Positions 1-10,259 of a DNA stretch of 64,000 nucleotides are shown here, in pieces. The DNA is taken from the NCBI GenBank assembly GCA_963812505.1, contig CAWEVM010000009.1:62001-126000 (forward strand), in the 5' to 3' direction. The position numbers and the translations under genes are program-made. The notes beneath the pieces are model-generated. The model was not told the DNA's origin. It worked only from the letters and a program-made list of their open reading frames with translations, and did not search any database. Positions within the stretch are counted from its first letter, which is position 1. The number at the start of each line of letters is the position of its first letter. The stretch comes from JAMXLO01 sp963812505 (GTDB lineage Bacteria; Pseudomonadota; Alphaproteobacteria; Acetobacterales; Acetobacteraceae).

Positions 1-107
1 AACACTTTTCGCGAGTACGACACCAGGCGTCCATGCGCAGCGTCGCGTCTGGCAGCCGCACGCGCCATCAGGTCTGCGAGCGGCTCAGTCTCGATGTCGT
101 TCATCAT
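1..107 (-). CDS. N-terminal fragment of a CofG/FbiC-type F0 synthase (radical SAM), cut by the window edge
   Basis: The reverse strand encodes 35 residues before the window ends. They finish in VSYSRKV followed by the first two bases of a Phe or Leu codon. This matches the stretch just before the CxxxCxxC cluster motif in CofG and the N-terminal half of FbiC (typically YSRKVFIPxTxLCRD). These enzymes make the deazaflavin precursor F0 of cofactor F420. The start ATG overlaps the stop of the upstream LLM oxidoreductase gene as ATGA, so the two are translationally coupled. The radical SAM cysteines lie outside the window, so the call rests on a short match plus the F420-type neighbours. Confidence 0.6.
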   Translation of the reverse strand, partial: MMNDIETEPLADLMARAAARRDAAHGRLVSYSRKV

Positions 108-1054
108 GCCTTGCGTACCACTTCTTCCCCGAAACGCTGGATCACGTCCAGCGTCTCCTCGATCGTCGGGCGTTGCACATAGAAGATCGCATGTCGCGCC
201 CCGGCTGTCTCCAGGGCGGCTGCGTCGGCCAACATGTCATCCGAGCTGCCGCTGAACAACTGCCACGGCTCGGGACTTCGCTCTGTATCCCATATAGGCG
301 GGGCAAACCACAGGTAGCCGACATCGATCGATGAAGGATCCCGGTCGGCGCGCTCCGCCACGCGATGCAGTTTTTCGATGCCCTTCTGGAGGCGCGCCGG
401 CGTGTTGAGGTGGATATCCTGGTTGTTCGACGCTGGATACCAGGCATCGCCGTATTTCACCGTGCGTCGCAACGCGGGGGCACTTTCACCGCCGACCCAG
501 ATCGGCAGCCTGGGCCGTGATGCCGGTTTTGGCGAGAACAGCACATCGGCGAAGTTGGCATACTTGCCGTCGTGTTTCGGCCTCGCGTCGTTCCACAGCG
601 AACGCCAGGCTTCCAAATATTCGTCGGTCACCGCGCCCCGCTCGGCGAATGGGGGTGTCCCAAGGGCGGCGAACTCCTCGGGCATCCAGCCGACACCGAC
701 GCCGGCAATGACACGTCCGCCGGACAGCACGTCCGCCGTCACGAACAGCTTTGCCGTCAGCACGGCGGGCCGATAGGGCACCACGACAACAGAGGTCAGC
801 AGCTTGATGCGTTGTGTGCAGCCGGCAAGGAAAGCCAGTGTTGCGATGCAGTCGAAGCAATCGCCGGTGTCGGCGCCCGGCCAGCGGCCATCCGCGGTGT
901 ATTGGTAGCGCACTGCAGACTGCACCGGCACGATCAGATGGTCCGACACGCCGAGATACGCGTAGCCCAGAGCCTCGGCGCACTGCGCCACGGCCATCAC
1001 GTTTTCGCGTGAGGTGAGGCAGCCGCGCGTGCCGATGTGAATACCGAAGTCCAT
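104..1054 (-). CDS. LLM-class F420-dependent oxidoreductase
   Basis: 316-residue luciferase-like (TIM-barrel) oxidoreductase. Family signatures are an SDHLIVP segment near residue 38, GVGVGWMPEEF near residue 120 and PIWVGGESAPALRR near residue 185. These resemble the F420-dependent subgroup typified by mycobacterial proteins. It would transfer hydride between reduced F420 and an unknown substrate in the cytosol. The start has a GGGGGAG ribosome binding site. Its stop overlaps the start of the cofG/fbiC-like gene, tying the enzyme to local F420 synthesis. It is homologous to the two divergently oriented LLM proteins across a 74-bp divergent promoter region. FMN use instead of F420 cannot be excluded from sequence. 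Confidence 0.85.
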   Translation of the reverse strand: MDFGIHIGTRGCLTSRENVMAVAQCAEALGYAYLGVSDHLIVPVQSAVRYQYTADGRWPGADTGDCFDCIATLAFLAGCTQRIKLLTSVVVVPYRPAVLTAKLFVTADVLSGGRVIAGVGVGWMPEEFAALGTPPFAERGAVTDEYLEAWRSLWNDARPKHDGKYANFADVLFSPKPASRPRLPIWVGGESAPALRRTVKYGDAWYPASNNQDIHLNTPARLQKGIEKLHRVAERADRDPSSIDVGYLWFAPPIWDTERSPEPWQLFSGSSDDMLADAAALETAGARHAIFYVQRPTIEETLDVIQRFGEEVVRKA

Positions 1055-1128
1055 TGCTCCCCCGTCTGCTGGCAGCGGCGGATCGTGTGCTATCGTTGTC
1101 GCCGACGCAATTCAAGCGGGAGGAACAA

Positions 1129-2082
1129 ATGCAGATCGGGTGCAGCGCGCCGACCAGTGGACCTCTGATCGCGCCGGACAGTCTCGTGCGCATCGCGACC
1201 GAGGCCGAAATGCTGGGCTTCGACTATGTCACGGTCAGCGATCACGTGATGATTCCGAAGAGCATCGCCTCACGCTATCCCTACAGCGAGTTGGGCGAAT
1301 TCCCTTCCGGCGCGGGTGCGGCGCGGCTGGAGCAACTAGCGACCGCCGCGTTCATCGCCGCCGCCACGTCGAAGCTGCGCATCGTCACCTCGGTGATGGT
1401 GGTGCCGCATCGGCCCGCTGTGCTGACTGCCAAGATACTGGCCACGATCGACTACCTGTCGAAGGGGCGGTTGACGTTGGGCATCGGCGCCGGCTGGTGC
1501 CGCGAGGAGTTCGAGGCGATCGGCGCCCCGCCGTTCGAGGACCGTGGCCATGTCACCGATGAGTGGATGATGGCCTGCAAGGAGTTGTGGTCGAGCGACG
1601 ATCCGAAGTTCGACGGCAAATACGTGAAGTTCGCCGACGTGGTGTTCACGCCGAAGCCGGTGCAGAAGTCCATCCCGATCTGGGTCGGCGGCGAAAGTGG
1701 GCCCGCGCTGCGGCGCACGGCGAAATACGCCGATGCCTGGTACCCGATTGGCACCAACCCGCAATTCCCGATGGACACGCTGACGCGGTTCAAGGGCGGC
1801 GCGGCGAAGCTGCGTGATCTGGCGAAGAAGTTCGGCCGTGATCCCGCGTCGGTCGGACTGACGTATCGCGTGTCGTCGAATCCTGAGGCGCAGCCGAAGG
1901 GCACCGTAGATGGCGAGCGCAAGCTGTTCACCGGTGGTGCCGCTGACTACGCGGGCGACATCCGTGCGCTGACCGAGGTGGGTGTGACGGCATTCGATTT
2001 CGGCCTGTTCGGTCAGACGCTGGCGGCGACACTCGACAACATGCGCCGGTTCAAGGATGAGGTGATGGCGAAGGTGAAGTGA
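1129..2082 (+). CDS. LLM-class F420-dependent oxidoreductase
   Basis: 317-residue luciferase-like oxidoreductase beginning MQIGCSAPTSG. The start at 1129 is chosen because GGGAGGA lies 4 bases upstream and the N-terminus then aligns with the paralogue that follows. An upstream in-frame start would add 25 unrelated residues. Motifs include SDHVMIP, GIGAGWCREEFEAIG and PIWVGGESGPALRR. It is very similar along its full length to the next gene, so the two look like a tandem duplication that has diverged. It opens a long rightward run of catabolic genes. The substrate is unknown. Confidence 0.87.
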   Translation: MQIGCSAPTSGPLIAPDSLVRIATEAEMLGFDYVTVSDHVMIPKSIASRYPYSELGEFPSGAGAARLEQLATAAFIAAATSKLRIVTSVMVVPHRPAVLTAKILATIDYLSKGRLTLGIGAGWCREEFEAIGAPPFEDRGHVTDEWMMACKELWSSDDPKFDGKYVKFADVVFTPKPVQKSIPIWVGGESGPALRRTAKYADAWYPIGTNPQFPMDTLTRFKGGAAKLRDLAKKFGRDPASVGLTYRVSSNPEAQPKGTVDGERKLFTGGAADYAGDIRALTEVGVTAFDFGLFGQTLAATLDNMRRFKDEVMAKVK

Positions 2083-2090
2083 CACACAGT

Positions 2091-2188
2091 GTCACTGCGA
2101 GGAGCGCAGCGACGAAGCAAGTTCCAGCGAGCTGTACGCACGCCGCGTGATGGAGATTGCTTCGTCGGCATCGCCTCCTCGCAATGAC
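2091..2188. repeat. Dispersed long palindrome, family R1, copy 1
   Basis: A 98-bp inverted repeat between two LLM genes. The left arm begins GTCACTGCGAGGAG and runs to GACGAAGCAA. The right arm runs from TTGCTTCGTC to CCTCGCAATGAC and is nearly its reverse complement. A second copy lies at 16648-16723. It resembles a widespread class of non-coding palindromes found between genes in many proteobacteria. It is transcribed within the operon and would fold into a long hairpin. Confidence 0.8.
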
Positions 2189-2201
2189 AGGAGAGAGTTG
2201 A

Positions 2202-3155
2202 ATGCAAATCGGCTTCAACGCGCCTAGCACGGGCGCTCTGATCGAACCGGACAGTCTGCGCCGCATCATAACCGAGGGCGAGGCGCTGGGCTTCGATTAT
2301 ACCACTGTCAGCGACCACATCATGGTGCCGCGTAATCTGGGGTCGAAATATCCCTATACCGACAGCGGCGAATTCCCGGCCGGTACCGCGGCGGCTTGGC
2401 TGGAACAGCTCACCACCACTGCCTACATCGCCGCGCTGACCTCGAAACTTCGCTTTGTCATGTCGGTGATGGTGGTGCCACATCGTCCGGCCGTGCTGAC
2501 CGCGAAGATGCTCGCCACCATTGATTACCTATCGAAGGGCCGACTTACACTCGGCATCGGCGTCGGCTGGTGCCGCGAGGAGTTCGAGGCGATCGCCGCC
2601 GCACCGTTCGACGATCGCGGGCACGTCACCGATGAATGGATGATGGCCTGCAAGGAGCTGTGGTCGCACGACGATCCATGCTTCGACGGCAGGTATGTGA
2701 AGTTCTCCGATGTCGTGTTCACGCCGAAGCCGGTGCAGCAGCCGATTCCGATCTGGGTCGGCGGCGAGAGTGCGCCGGCGCTGCGACGCACGGTGCGATA
2801 TGCGGATTGCTGGTATCCGGTCGGGACCAACCCGCAATTCCCGATGAACACGATCAGTCGCTTCAAGGCTGGTCTGGCGCGGTTCCGCGGCTTCGCCGAG
2901 AGGGGCGGCCGCGATCCCGCGAGCCTCGAGGTTGCGTTGCGTGTTCTCGTGGGCCCTTCCGCACGCGCACGCCGCACGATCGACGGCGAGGCTGAAATGT
3001 TCACCGGCGGCACTGCTGGGTATGTTGCCGACATCAAAGCTCTGGCGGAACTGGGCGTGAGCGCTGTCGATGTGCGTCTGTTTGCCCCAACGCTCGATGC
3101 CACGATCGACAACATGCGCCGCTTCCGCGACGAGGTGATGACGAAGGTTCGATAG
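2202..3155 (+). CDS. LLM-class F420-dependent oxidoreductase
   Basis: 317-residue luciferase-like oxidoreductase, the close paralogue of the preceding gene. Nearly every segment matches: MQIGFNAPSTG, SDHIMVP, GIGVGWCREEFEAIA, PIWVGGESAPALRR. A GGAGAGAG ribosome binding site precedes the ATG. It is separated from its paralogue only by a palindromic repeat. Differences concentrate in the last third (residues 220-280), where substrate-contacting loops of this fold often vary. That suggests different substrates, but this is inference. Confidence 0.87.
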   Translation: MQIGFNAPSTGALIEPDSLRRIITEGEALGFDYTTVSDHIMVPRNLGSKYPYTDSGEFPAGTAAAWLEQLTTTAYIAALTSKLRFVMSVMVVPHRPAVLTAKMLATIDYLSKGRLTLGIGVGWCREEFEAIAAAPFDDRGHVTDEWMMACKELWSHDDPCFDGRYVKFSDVVFTPKPVQQPIPIWVGGESAPALRRTVRYADCWYPVGTNPQFPMNTISRFKAGLARFRGFAERGGRDPASLEVALRVLVGPSARARRTIDGEAEMFTGGTAGYVADIKALAELGVSAVDVRLFAPTLDATIDNMRRFRDEVMTKVR

Positions 3156-3169
3156 AAGGGAAACACGCG

Positions 3170-4210
3170 ATGCAACTCGGCATCACCATGCGCATCAACG
3201 GCGCGACACCGCAGCTCAGCATGAACGAGGTGATGGAGGCAGAGCGGCTTGGCTATGTCTCGGTGTGGTCGGGCGAGGCGTGGGGCACCGATGCGGTGTC
3301 GCCGGTCGCCTGGGTGCTGGCGCGCACGACAAAGATCAAGGCTGGTACTGCGATCATGCAGATGCAGGCGCGCACGCCGTCATGCACGGCGATGACCGCG
3401 ATGACGCTGAATGCGCTGTCCGGCGGCCGGTTTCTGCTTGGCGTCGGTCCGTCGGGACCACAGGTGATCGAGGGCTGGCATGGCGTCGCATACGGCAAGC
3501 CGCTCGGTCGCACCAAGGAATACATCGAGATCATCCGCAAGGCGTTGGCGCGCGAGGCGCCGCTGACGTACCAAGGCGAACACTATCAAATTCCCTATGC
3601 GGGACCTGGCGCCACGGGCCTGGGCAAGCCGCTGCGCAGCATCGTGCACGGCGATCCCAGCATGAAGATCTACACTGCATCGATCACGCCGGCGGGACTG
3701 CGCACGGCAGGCGAGGTGTCGGACGGCACGCTGCCGATCTGGTTCTCACCCGAAAAGGCGGATCAGGTGGTGCAGCCGATCCTCGACGGACGCGCCAAAG
3801 CGGGAAAGCCGCGCGATCTGGATGGGTTCGACCTCGCGCCCTATGTGAAGGTCGCCATGGGGGATGATTTGCAGGCGTGCCGCGATGCACTGCGGCCGAA
3901 CCTGGCGTTGTATATCGGCGGAATGGGCGCGCGGTCGAAGAATTTTTATAACGATTTCGCGGTGCGGCTTGGCTATGAGGAAGCGGCGGCGAAGATCCAG
4001 GACTTTTACCTCGGCGGGCATAAGAAGGACGCCGAGGCGCTGGTGCCGGACCGACTGATCGACGAGATCGCGCTGGTGGGTTCCGCCGACCGGATCAAGG
4101 ACCGTTTGCAGGCATGGAAGCAGGTGGCGCAGGGTGGCAAGCTGACGACCATGGTGCTGACGGGCGCCACGGTCGACGCGTTGCGTGTGGTGGCGGAGGC
4201 GGTGCTGTAG
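3170..4210 (+). CDS. LLM-class F420-dependent oxidoreductase, divergent subgroup
   Basis: 346-residue luciferase-like protein of a different subgroup from its three neighbours. It starts MQLGITMRINGATPQLSM, has LSGGRFLLGVGPSGPQV near residue 82, and has an insertion before the C-terminal barrel strands. This resembles F420-dependent LLM proteins such as the mycobacterial Rv3520c type. The ATG follows a GAAGGGA site, 14 bases after the previous stop, so it belongs to the same operon. Cofactor assignment rests on family and on the cofG/fbiC-like fragment nearby. The substrate is not predictable. Confidence 0.8.
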   Translation: MQLGITMRINGATPQLSMNEVMEAERLGYVSVWSGEAWGTDAVSPVAWVLARTTKIKAGTAIMQMQARTPSCTAMTAMTLNALSGGRFLLGVGPSGPQVIEGWHGVAYGKPLGRTKEYIEIIRKALAREAPLTYQGEHYQIPYAGPGATGLGKPLRSIVHGDPSMKIYTASITPAGLRTAGEVSDGTLPIWFSPEKADQVVQPILDGRAKAGKPRDLDGFDLAPYVKVAMGDDLQACRDALRPNLALYIGGMGARSKNFYNDFAVRLGYEEAAAKIQDFYLGGHKKDAEALVPDRLIDEIALVGSADRIKDRLQAWKQVAQGGKLTTMVLTGATVDALRVVAEAVL

Positions 4211-4216
4211 CATCGC

Positions 4217-5125
4217 ATGCCCGGTATCGATCTGCCGGATAGCGTCCGCCGCCAATGGCCGTACCAGCCGCGCTTCGCGCGCGCCAACGGCTGGCGCATG
4301 CACTATGTGGACGAAGGCAGCGGCGATCCGGTCGTGCTGCTGCACGGCAATCCGACCTGGGGCTTCCTGTATCGCGACTTCGTGGCGCCGCTGACCGCGG
4401 CGGGATATCGCGTCATCATTCCGGATATGATCGGCTTCGGGCTTTCCGAGAAGCCGGTGCGCGAGCAGGCGCATAGCCTCGACGGCCATATCGCCAACCT
4501 GACCGCACTTCTGCGCACGCTCGATCTACAGCGCGTCACACTGGTGTGTCACGACTGGGGCGGTCCGACCGGTCTCGGCTTCGCACTGTCAAACCCCGCG
4601 TGCATGCGAGCGCTGGTGCTGATGAGCACCTGGGCCTGGCCGTTGCCACCGGCCGAGTTCCACACGCGCATCTTTCCCTGGCGGATGATGCACGCGCCGC
4701 TGCTGGGGCCCTATCTGCTGGGGCGGCATAATGCGTTGGCCAGTCGCGGTGTTTATCTGTCGGTGGTCGATCGCAAGCGGTTTCAGGAACGCGCGCAGGT
4801 CGCGTACGAAGCGGTATTGCCCGATCCTGCGAGCCGTCTGCTGACATGGACGTGGCCGCGCTGGATCCCGCTGGACGCGAGCGCGCTTGCCTTCGAACGC
4901 TTTGCATGGCTGGAACGCGAGCTTGCGACGTGTCGCTTGCCGACATTGCTGGTCTGGGGCCGTGAGGACGATGTATTCGACCCGTCGATATTCATCGCAC
5001 GATTCAGGCAATTGCTGCCGCATGCCGAGGGACCGCATCTGGTGACCGGCCGTCACTTCCTGCAGGAAGACTCCGGGCCCGAGATCGCCGGGCACGTCGT
5101 CCATTTCCTGCGACGGCTGCCATGA
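4217..5125 (+). CDS. Alpha/beta hydrolase of the haloalkane dehalogenase-like group
   Basis: 302-residue alpha/beta hydrolase. It shows the oxyanion-hole motif LLHGNPTW (near residue 40), a nucleophile elbow CHDWGG with Asp rather than Ser (near residue 113), a likely second acid in GREDDVF (near residue 254) and a catalytic His in GRHFLQED (near residue 278). An Asp nucleophile with HGNPTW is typical of haloalkane dehalogenases and some epoxide hydrolases, both of which use a covalent alkyl-enzyme ester. It sits 6 bases after an LLM gene and overlaps the next gene by ATGA. The actual substrate, halogenated or epoxide, is not known. Confidence 0.78.
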   Translation: MPGIDLPDSVRRQWPYQPRFARANGWRMHYVDEGSGDPVVLLHGNPTWGFLYRDFVAPLTAAGYRVIIPDMIGFGLSEKPVREQAHSLDGHIANLTALLRTLDLQRVTLVCHDWGGPTGLGFALSNPACMRALVLMSTWAWPLPPAEFHTRIFPWRMMHAPLLGPYLLGRHNALASRGVYLSVVDRKRFQERAQVAYEAVLPDPASRLLTWTWPRWIPLDASALAFERFAWLERELATCRLPTLLVWGREDDVFDPSIFIARFRQLLPHAEGPHLVTGRHFLQEDSGPEIAGHVVHFLRRLP

Positions 5126-5529
5126 TCACGGTCTCGGAGCCTTCGCTTGACGGCAAGCGTCTGGCTTTCGTGCTCGTCGAAGATCGGCTGGGCCACTATC
5201 CCGAGTTTCGCGCCTTCTTTGTTCGCACCTTCGATCTCGATCGCATCGGCCTCGCGCGACCGGGCTATGTGCAGGCGCAGTCCGGGACCGTGTATGCGCT
5301 GGTCTTCATTGGACGCAGCGGCGAAGCGTTCCCGTCAGGTGTGGAAATCCACGCCGTCGTTCCGGCGCTCGAGCCGATCGATGAAGCCGTGGTCGATCGC
5401 GATCTGTGGTCGATCCTGCGCTGGATGGTCGAAGGTGTCGGTGGCGAGTGGACGACCGATGCGATGGAGGCGACCGGGCGCCTGTTCCGCATACCCGCGA
5501 GTATGGACGCGGGTCGTTCGCCCTCCTAG
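5122..5529 (+). CDS. Hypothetical protein, 135 aa
   Basis: Not recognised. A small soluble protein without signal peptide or membrane segment, beginning MITVSEPSLDGKRLAF. Its start overlaps the hydrolase stop by ATGA, which strongly supports translation and co-regulation. Predicted mixed alpha/beta character and a Trp-rich C-terminal helix (DLWSILRWMVEG) suggest an accessory or binding role, but no function can be assigned. Confidence 0.65.
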   Translation: MITVSEPSLDGKRLAFVLVEDRLGHYPEFRAFFVRTFDLDRIGLARPGYVQAQSGTVYALVFIGRSGEAFPSGVEIHAVVPALEPIDEAVVDRDLWSILRWMVEGVGGEWTTDAMEATGRLFRIPASMDAGRSPS

Positions 5530-5559
5530 CATCGATCTACTTCGGCAAAGGAAGCATCC

Positions 5560-7674
5560 ATGAGCGGAGCGTCACCGGTCAGCCTGGAGCGTCAGGGCGA
5601 CGTAGGCGTGATCACCGTCAACTATCCGCCGGTGAATGCGCTCGGGCCCGGCGTCGCGGAGGGCATCAAGGACTGCATCGCGAGCGGCAACACTGATCCG
5701 ACGATCAAGGCGATCGTGCTGATCGGCGCCGGTCGCAGCTTCATCGCGGGGGCCGATATCCGCGGCTTCGGCACCAATCGTCCCCGGCCGCCGCTCGGCG
5801 AGCGCGTCTACGATGTGCTCGATGGCAGCAGCAAGCCGGTGATCGCCGCCATTCATGGCTATGCGCTGGGCGGTGGGCTGGAGATCGCGATGGCCTGTCA
5901 TTATCGCATCGCGCTGCCGAGTGCGAAGGTCGGATTGCCGGAGGTGCTGATCGGCATCCTGCCGGGCGGCGGCGGCACGCAGCGCCTGCCGCGACTGATC
6001 GGCGCCAAGGCGGCGCTCGACATGATCGTGACCGGGCGTCACGTGCCGGCACCGGAAGCCAAGAAGCTCGGCATCATCGACGAACTGCTGCCGGAGAACG
6101 CTGATCTGCTCGAGTCAGCGGTCGCCTATGGCACGCGCATCATGGGCGCGCGTCCGCTGCCGCGTGTGCGCGACCGCGCCGTGAAGCTGGCCGATCCCAG
6201 CATCTTCGACGCGATGCGCAAGTCGATTGCCCGCCGCGCGCGAAACCAGAAGGCGCCATATTACTGCATCGACGCGGTCGAGGCGTCGTGCATGATGCCG
6301 TTCGATGATGGCTGCCGCCGCGAAGCGGAGCTGTTCAAGGAGTTGGAGAACTCCGACGAAGCACGCGCGCTGCGTTATGCGTTCTTCATCGAGCGCGAGG
6401 TTTCGCGGTTGCCGGACATTCCGGCCAACACGCCGGCGCGCGAATTCGCCAACGCCGCGGTGGTCGGTGCCGGCACGATGGGCGGCGGCATCGCGATGAG
6501 CTTCGCGGACTTCGGCATTCCCGTGAAGATCATGGACTCCACGCCGGAAGCGCTGGAGCGCGGCATGCAGCGCATCCGCGACAACTACGCCACGTCGGTG
6601 CGGCGAGGCTCGCTGTCTGACGCCGAGATGAAGCGCCGGCTCGCTCGCATCGAACCTGTCGCGGACTATGAGGACATCGCCGATTGCGATCTGGTCATCG
6701 AGGCGGTGTTCGAGGAGATGGACGTCAAGAAGCCGGTGTTCGCCAAGCTGGACGAGGTGATGAAGCCGGGCGCACTGCTGTTCTCGAATACGTCGGCGCT
6801 GGACGTGGACCAGCTCGCGACGATGACGCGAAGACCGCAGGATGTGGCGGGCACGCACTTCTTCAGCCCCGCCAATGTGATGAAGCTGCTGGAGGTGGTG
6901 CGTGGCCGGTCGTCATCGCCACAGACCTTGGCGACGGCGATGCAGTTGGGGCGCCGGATCGGCAAGATTTCGGCGATGGCGGGCAACACCGATGGTTTCG
7001 TCGCCAATCGCTCGCGCGCGCCGTTCAACACCGAGATGGTGATCCTGCTCGAGGAAGGCTGTCTGCCCGAGCAGGTGGACAAGGTGATGGTGGACTTCGG
7101 CTATCCGATGGGGCCGTTCGCTGTCGGCGATCTGGCGGGCCTGGATATCGGCTATGCCAGTCGCAAGCGCCGTGCGGCCGAGAATCCGAACTTCCGCAAG
7201 CAGCCGATCTCGGATCGCCTGGTGGAGATGGGACGTCACGGGCAGAAGACCGGCGCCGGTTGGTATCGCTATGAAAAGGGCGACCGCACGCCGCATCCCG
7301 ATCCGACGGTCGCCGCGATCATCAAGGAGGTCGCCGTCGGTCTCGGCATTGCGCAGCGAGAGTTCACTGACCAGGAGATCCTGCGCCGGTTGCTGTTCTC
7401 GTCGGTGAACGAGGCCTGCAAGATACTCGAGGAAGGCAAGGCTTATCGGCCGAGCGACATCGACGTGATGTGGCTGCACGGCTTCGGCTTTCCGCGCTAT
7501 CGCGGCGGCCTGTTCTACTGGGCCGACGGCATCGGCGTGCGCGACGTGTACAATCAGATCGCCGCGTGGCATCAGCAGTACGGCGATCGTTGGGCGCCAT
7601 CGCGCCTGTTGCGTGAGCTCGCGGAAGCCGGCACACCGTTCCGCGAAGCAAAGGCCGCGGCCTTCGTGCCATAG
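5560..7674 (+). CDS. FadB/FadJ-type enoyl-CoA hydratase / 3-hydroxyacyl-CoA dehydrogenase
   Basis: 704-residue bifunctional beta-oxidation enzyme. Residues 1-190 are a crotonase domain with the oxyanion motif GRSFIAGADIRGF and GGGLEIAMACHYRIA. From about residue 300 there is an NAD-binding dehydrogenase domain with VVGAGTMGGGIAMSFA, followed by two C-terminal 3-hydroxyacyl-CoA dehydrogenase segments (HGFGFPRYRGGLFYW near residue 645). It hydrates enoyl-CoA and oxidises the resulting 3-hydroxyacyl-CoA in the cytosol. An AAAGGAAG site precedes the ATG. Only 11 bases separate it from the acyl-CoA dehydrogenase gene. No thiolase gene is present in the window. Confidence 0.93.
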   Translation: MSGASPVSLERQGDVGVITVNYPPVNALGPGVAEGIKDCIASGNTDPTIKAIVLIGAGRSFIAGADIRGFGTNRPRPPLGERVYDVLDGSSKPVIAAIHGYALGGGLEIAMACHYRIALPSAKVGLPEVLIGILPGGGGTQRLPRLIGAKAALDMIVTGRHVPAPEAKKLGIIDELLPENADLLESAVAYGTRIMGARPLPRVRDRAVKLADPSIFDAMRKSIARRARNQKAPYYCIDAVEASCMMPFDDGCRREAELFKELENSDEARALRYAFFIEREVSRLPDIPANTPAREFANAAVVGAGTMGGGIAMSFADFGIPVKIMDSTPEALERGMQRIRDNYATSVRRGSLSDAEMKRRLARIEPVADYEDIADCDLVIEAVFEEMDVKKPVFAKLDEVMKPGALLFSNTSALDVDQLATMTRRPQDVAGTHFFSPANVMKLLEVVRGRSSSPQTLATAMQLGRRIGKISAMAGNTDGFVANRSRAPFNTEMVILLEEGCLPEQVDKVMVDFGYPMGPFAVGDLAGLDIGYASRKRRAAENPNFRKQPISDRLVEMGRHGQKTGAGWYRYEKGDRTPHPDPTVAAIIKEVAVGLGIAQREFTDQEILRRLLFSSVNEACKILEEGKAYRPSDIDVMWLHGFGFPRYRGGLFYWADGIGVRDVYNQIAAWHQQYGDRWAPSRLLRELAEAGTPFREAKAAAFVP

Positions 7675-7685
7675 GGAGAAACATC

Positions 7686-8846
<1,161 letters not shown>

Positions 8847-8915
8847 CCCGGCGCGTCTCTCTCTGCAACGCTCCGCCGACGTGCCGCGCAGACGGCATAT
8901 CGGCGGAGGAAATAC

Positions 8916-10250
8916 ATGGCCCAGACGATAGAGGGTTTCGTCGGCACGGCGCTCGACGATGCCCGCATGAGCCCGATCCATTGGCGTGTCTTCGCGCTGA
9001 TCTCCGCCGGTTATTTCTTCGATGTCTGCGACTATGTAATCCTGGGAGCGCTGATCCCCGACATGGTGCGCAGCGGCTTCGCGACACCGGCGCAGATCGC
9101 GACCGTCGCCAGCGCCACGCTGTTCGGCCTGTTCGTCGGCACGCTGGCGCAAGGCGAGTTCACCGACCGCTTCGGCCGCAAGACGGTGTATCAGTTCAAC
9201 CTGTTGCTCTACGGGCTGGCGACCATCGCCGCGGCGTTCTCGCCCAATTACATCTGGCTCGCCGTGTTGCGTTTTATCGCGGGTATCGGACTTGGCGCCG
9301 AGCAGCCGCTGTGCTTTGCGTACGCCGGCGAATATGCGCCGAAGAGAATTCGTGGCCGGTTCATCGCCGGTGTGCAGATGATTGGGGGCGCCTGGTCATG
9401 GCCTCTTTCCACCCTGTTCGCACTCGCGTTTCGCGACACGCTGGGCTGGCGCGGCATCTGGATCGTCATCGGCGTGTGCGCGCTGATTGTATTCCTGTTC
9501 CGCTTCTCGCTGCCGGAATCGCCACGCTGGCTGGCGATACACGGCCAGGGCGATCGCGCGATCGAGCTGCTGAGGCGCATGGGTATCGCCGGCCCGCGCG
9601 AACCGTTGACGACGGACGCCGCGAGCAACACGCACAGCGATCCGATCGCCGTGGTGTTCCGCCTGTACCGCGGCCGGGTCATCGCCGGCATGGTATGTTT
9701 TGTCGCGTTCTTCGGCGTGGCGCTGGGACTTGGCACCTGGCTGCCGAACATGATGGCCGATCGCGGCATGACGATCACCAAGTCGCTGACCTACACGTTC
9801 GGCATGACGCTGGCGTTCCCCTGCGCCAGCCTCTGCATGATGTACGCATTGGAACGCTTCGGTAGAAAGCCCACGTCGATCGTGTCGTTCGTACTCGCCG
9901 GCGCGTTCGCCGTGGCATTTGTCAACGCGACCAGCGACACCATGCTGCTGGCAGTCGGCTTCTGCATGATCTTCTTCATCCAGCTTGCCGGCAACTCGAT
10001 GCAGATCTTTGCCTCCGAGGTGTTCCCCACGAACGCGCGCGCCTCGGGCTTCGGCATCGCACAGGCGGCCGGCCGTCTCGGCACCGCATTCATCATTCCG
10101 GCGATCCTGTGGATCCAGACCAGCTACGGTATTGAAGCGGTGTTCATCTCGGTGGCGATCGTGCTGGTGATCGCCGCCTTTACTGTCAAGCTGCTCGGTC
10201 CCGAGTCGCGTGGGGTGGCGCTCGATGTCCTGGCGCCGCCGACCGGCTGA
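8916..10250 (+). CDS. MFS transporter
   Basis: 444-residue major facilitator with about 12 predicted membrane helices. The loop 2-3 signature DRFGRKTVYQ lies near residue 87, with a related ERFGRKPTS in the second half near residue 310. The overall pattern resembles the aromatic-acid/metabolite proton symporter group. GGAGGAAA precedes the ATG, 69 bases after the acyl-CoA dehydrogenase gene. It closes the catabolic run and is the likely importer of the pathway substrate. The end meets the oppositely oriented RiPP-locus protein with only 9 bases between them. Confidence 0.88.
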   Translation: MAQTIEGFVGTALDDARMSPIHWRVFALISAGYFFDVCDYVILGALIPDMVRSGFATPAQIATVASATLFGLFVGTLAQGEFTDRFGRKTVYQFNLLLYGLATIAAAFSPNYIWLAVLRFIAGIGLGAEQPLCFAYAGEYAPKRIRGRFIAGVQMIGGAWSWPLSTLFALAFRDTLGWRGIWIVIGVCALIVFLFRFSLPESPRWLAIHGQGDRAIELLRRMGIAGPREPLTTDAASNTHSDPIAVVFRLYRGRVIAGMVCFVAFFGVALGLGTWLPNMMADRGMTITKSLTYTFGMTLAFPCASLCMMYALERFGRKPTSIVSFVLAGAFAVAFVNATSDTMLLAVGFCMIFFIQLAGNSMQIFASEVFPTNARASGFGIAQAAGRLGTAFIIPAILWIQTSYGIEAVFISVAIVLVIAAFTVKLLGPESRGVALDVLAPPTG

Positions 10251-10259
10251 GCGGAGCGT

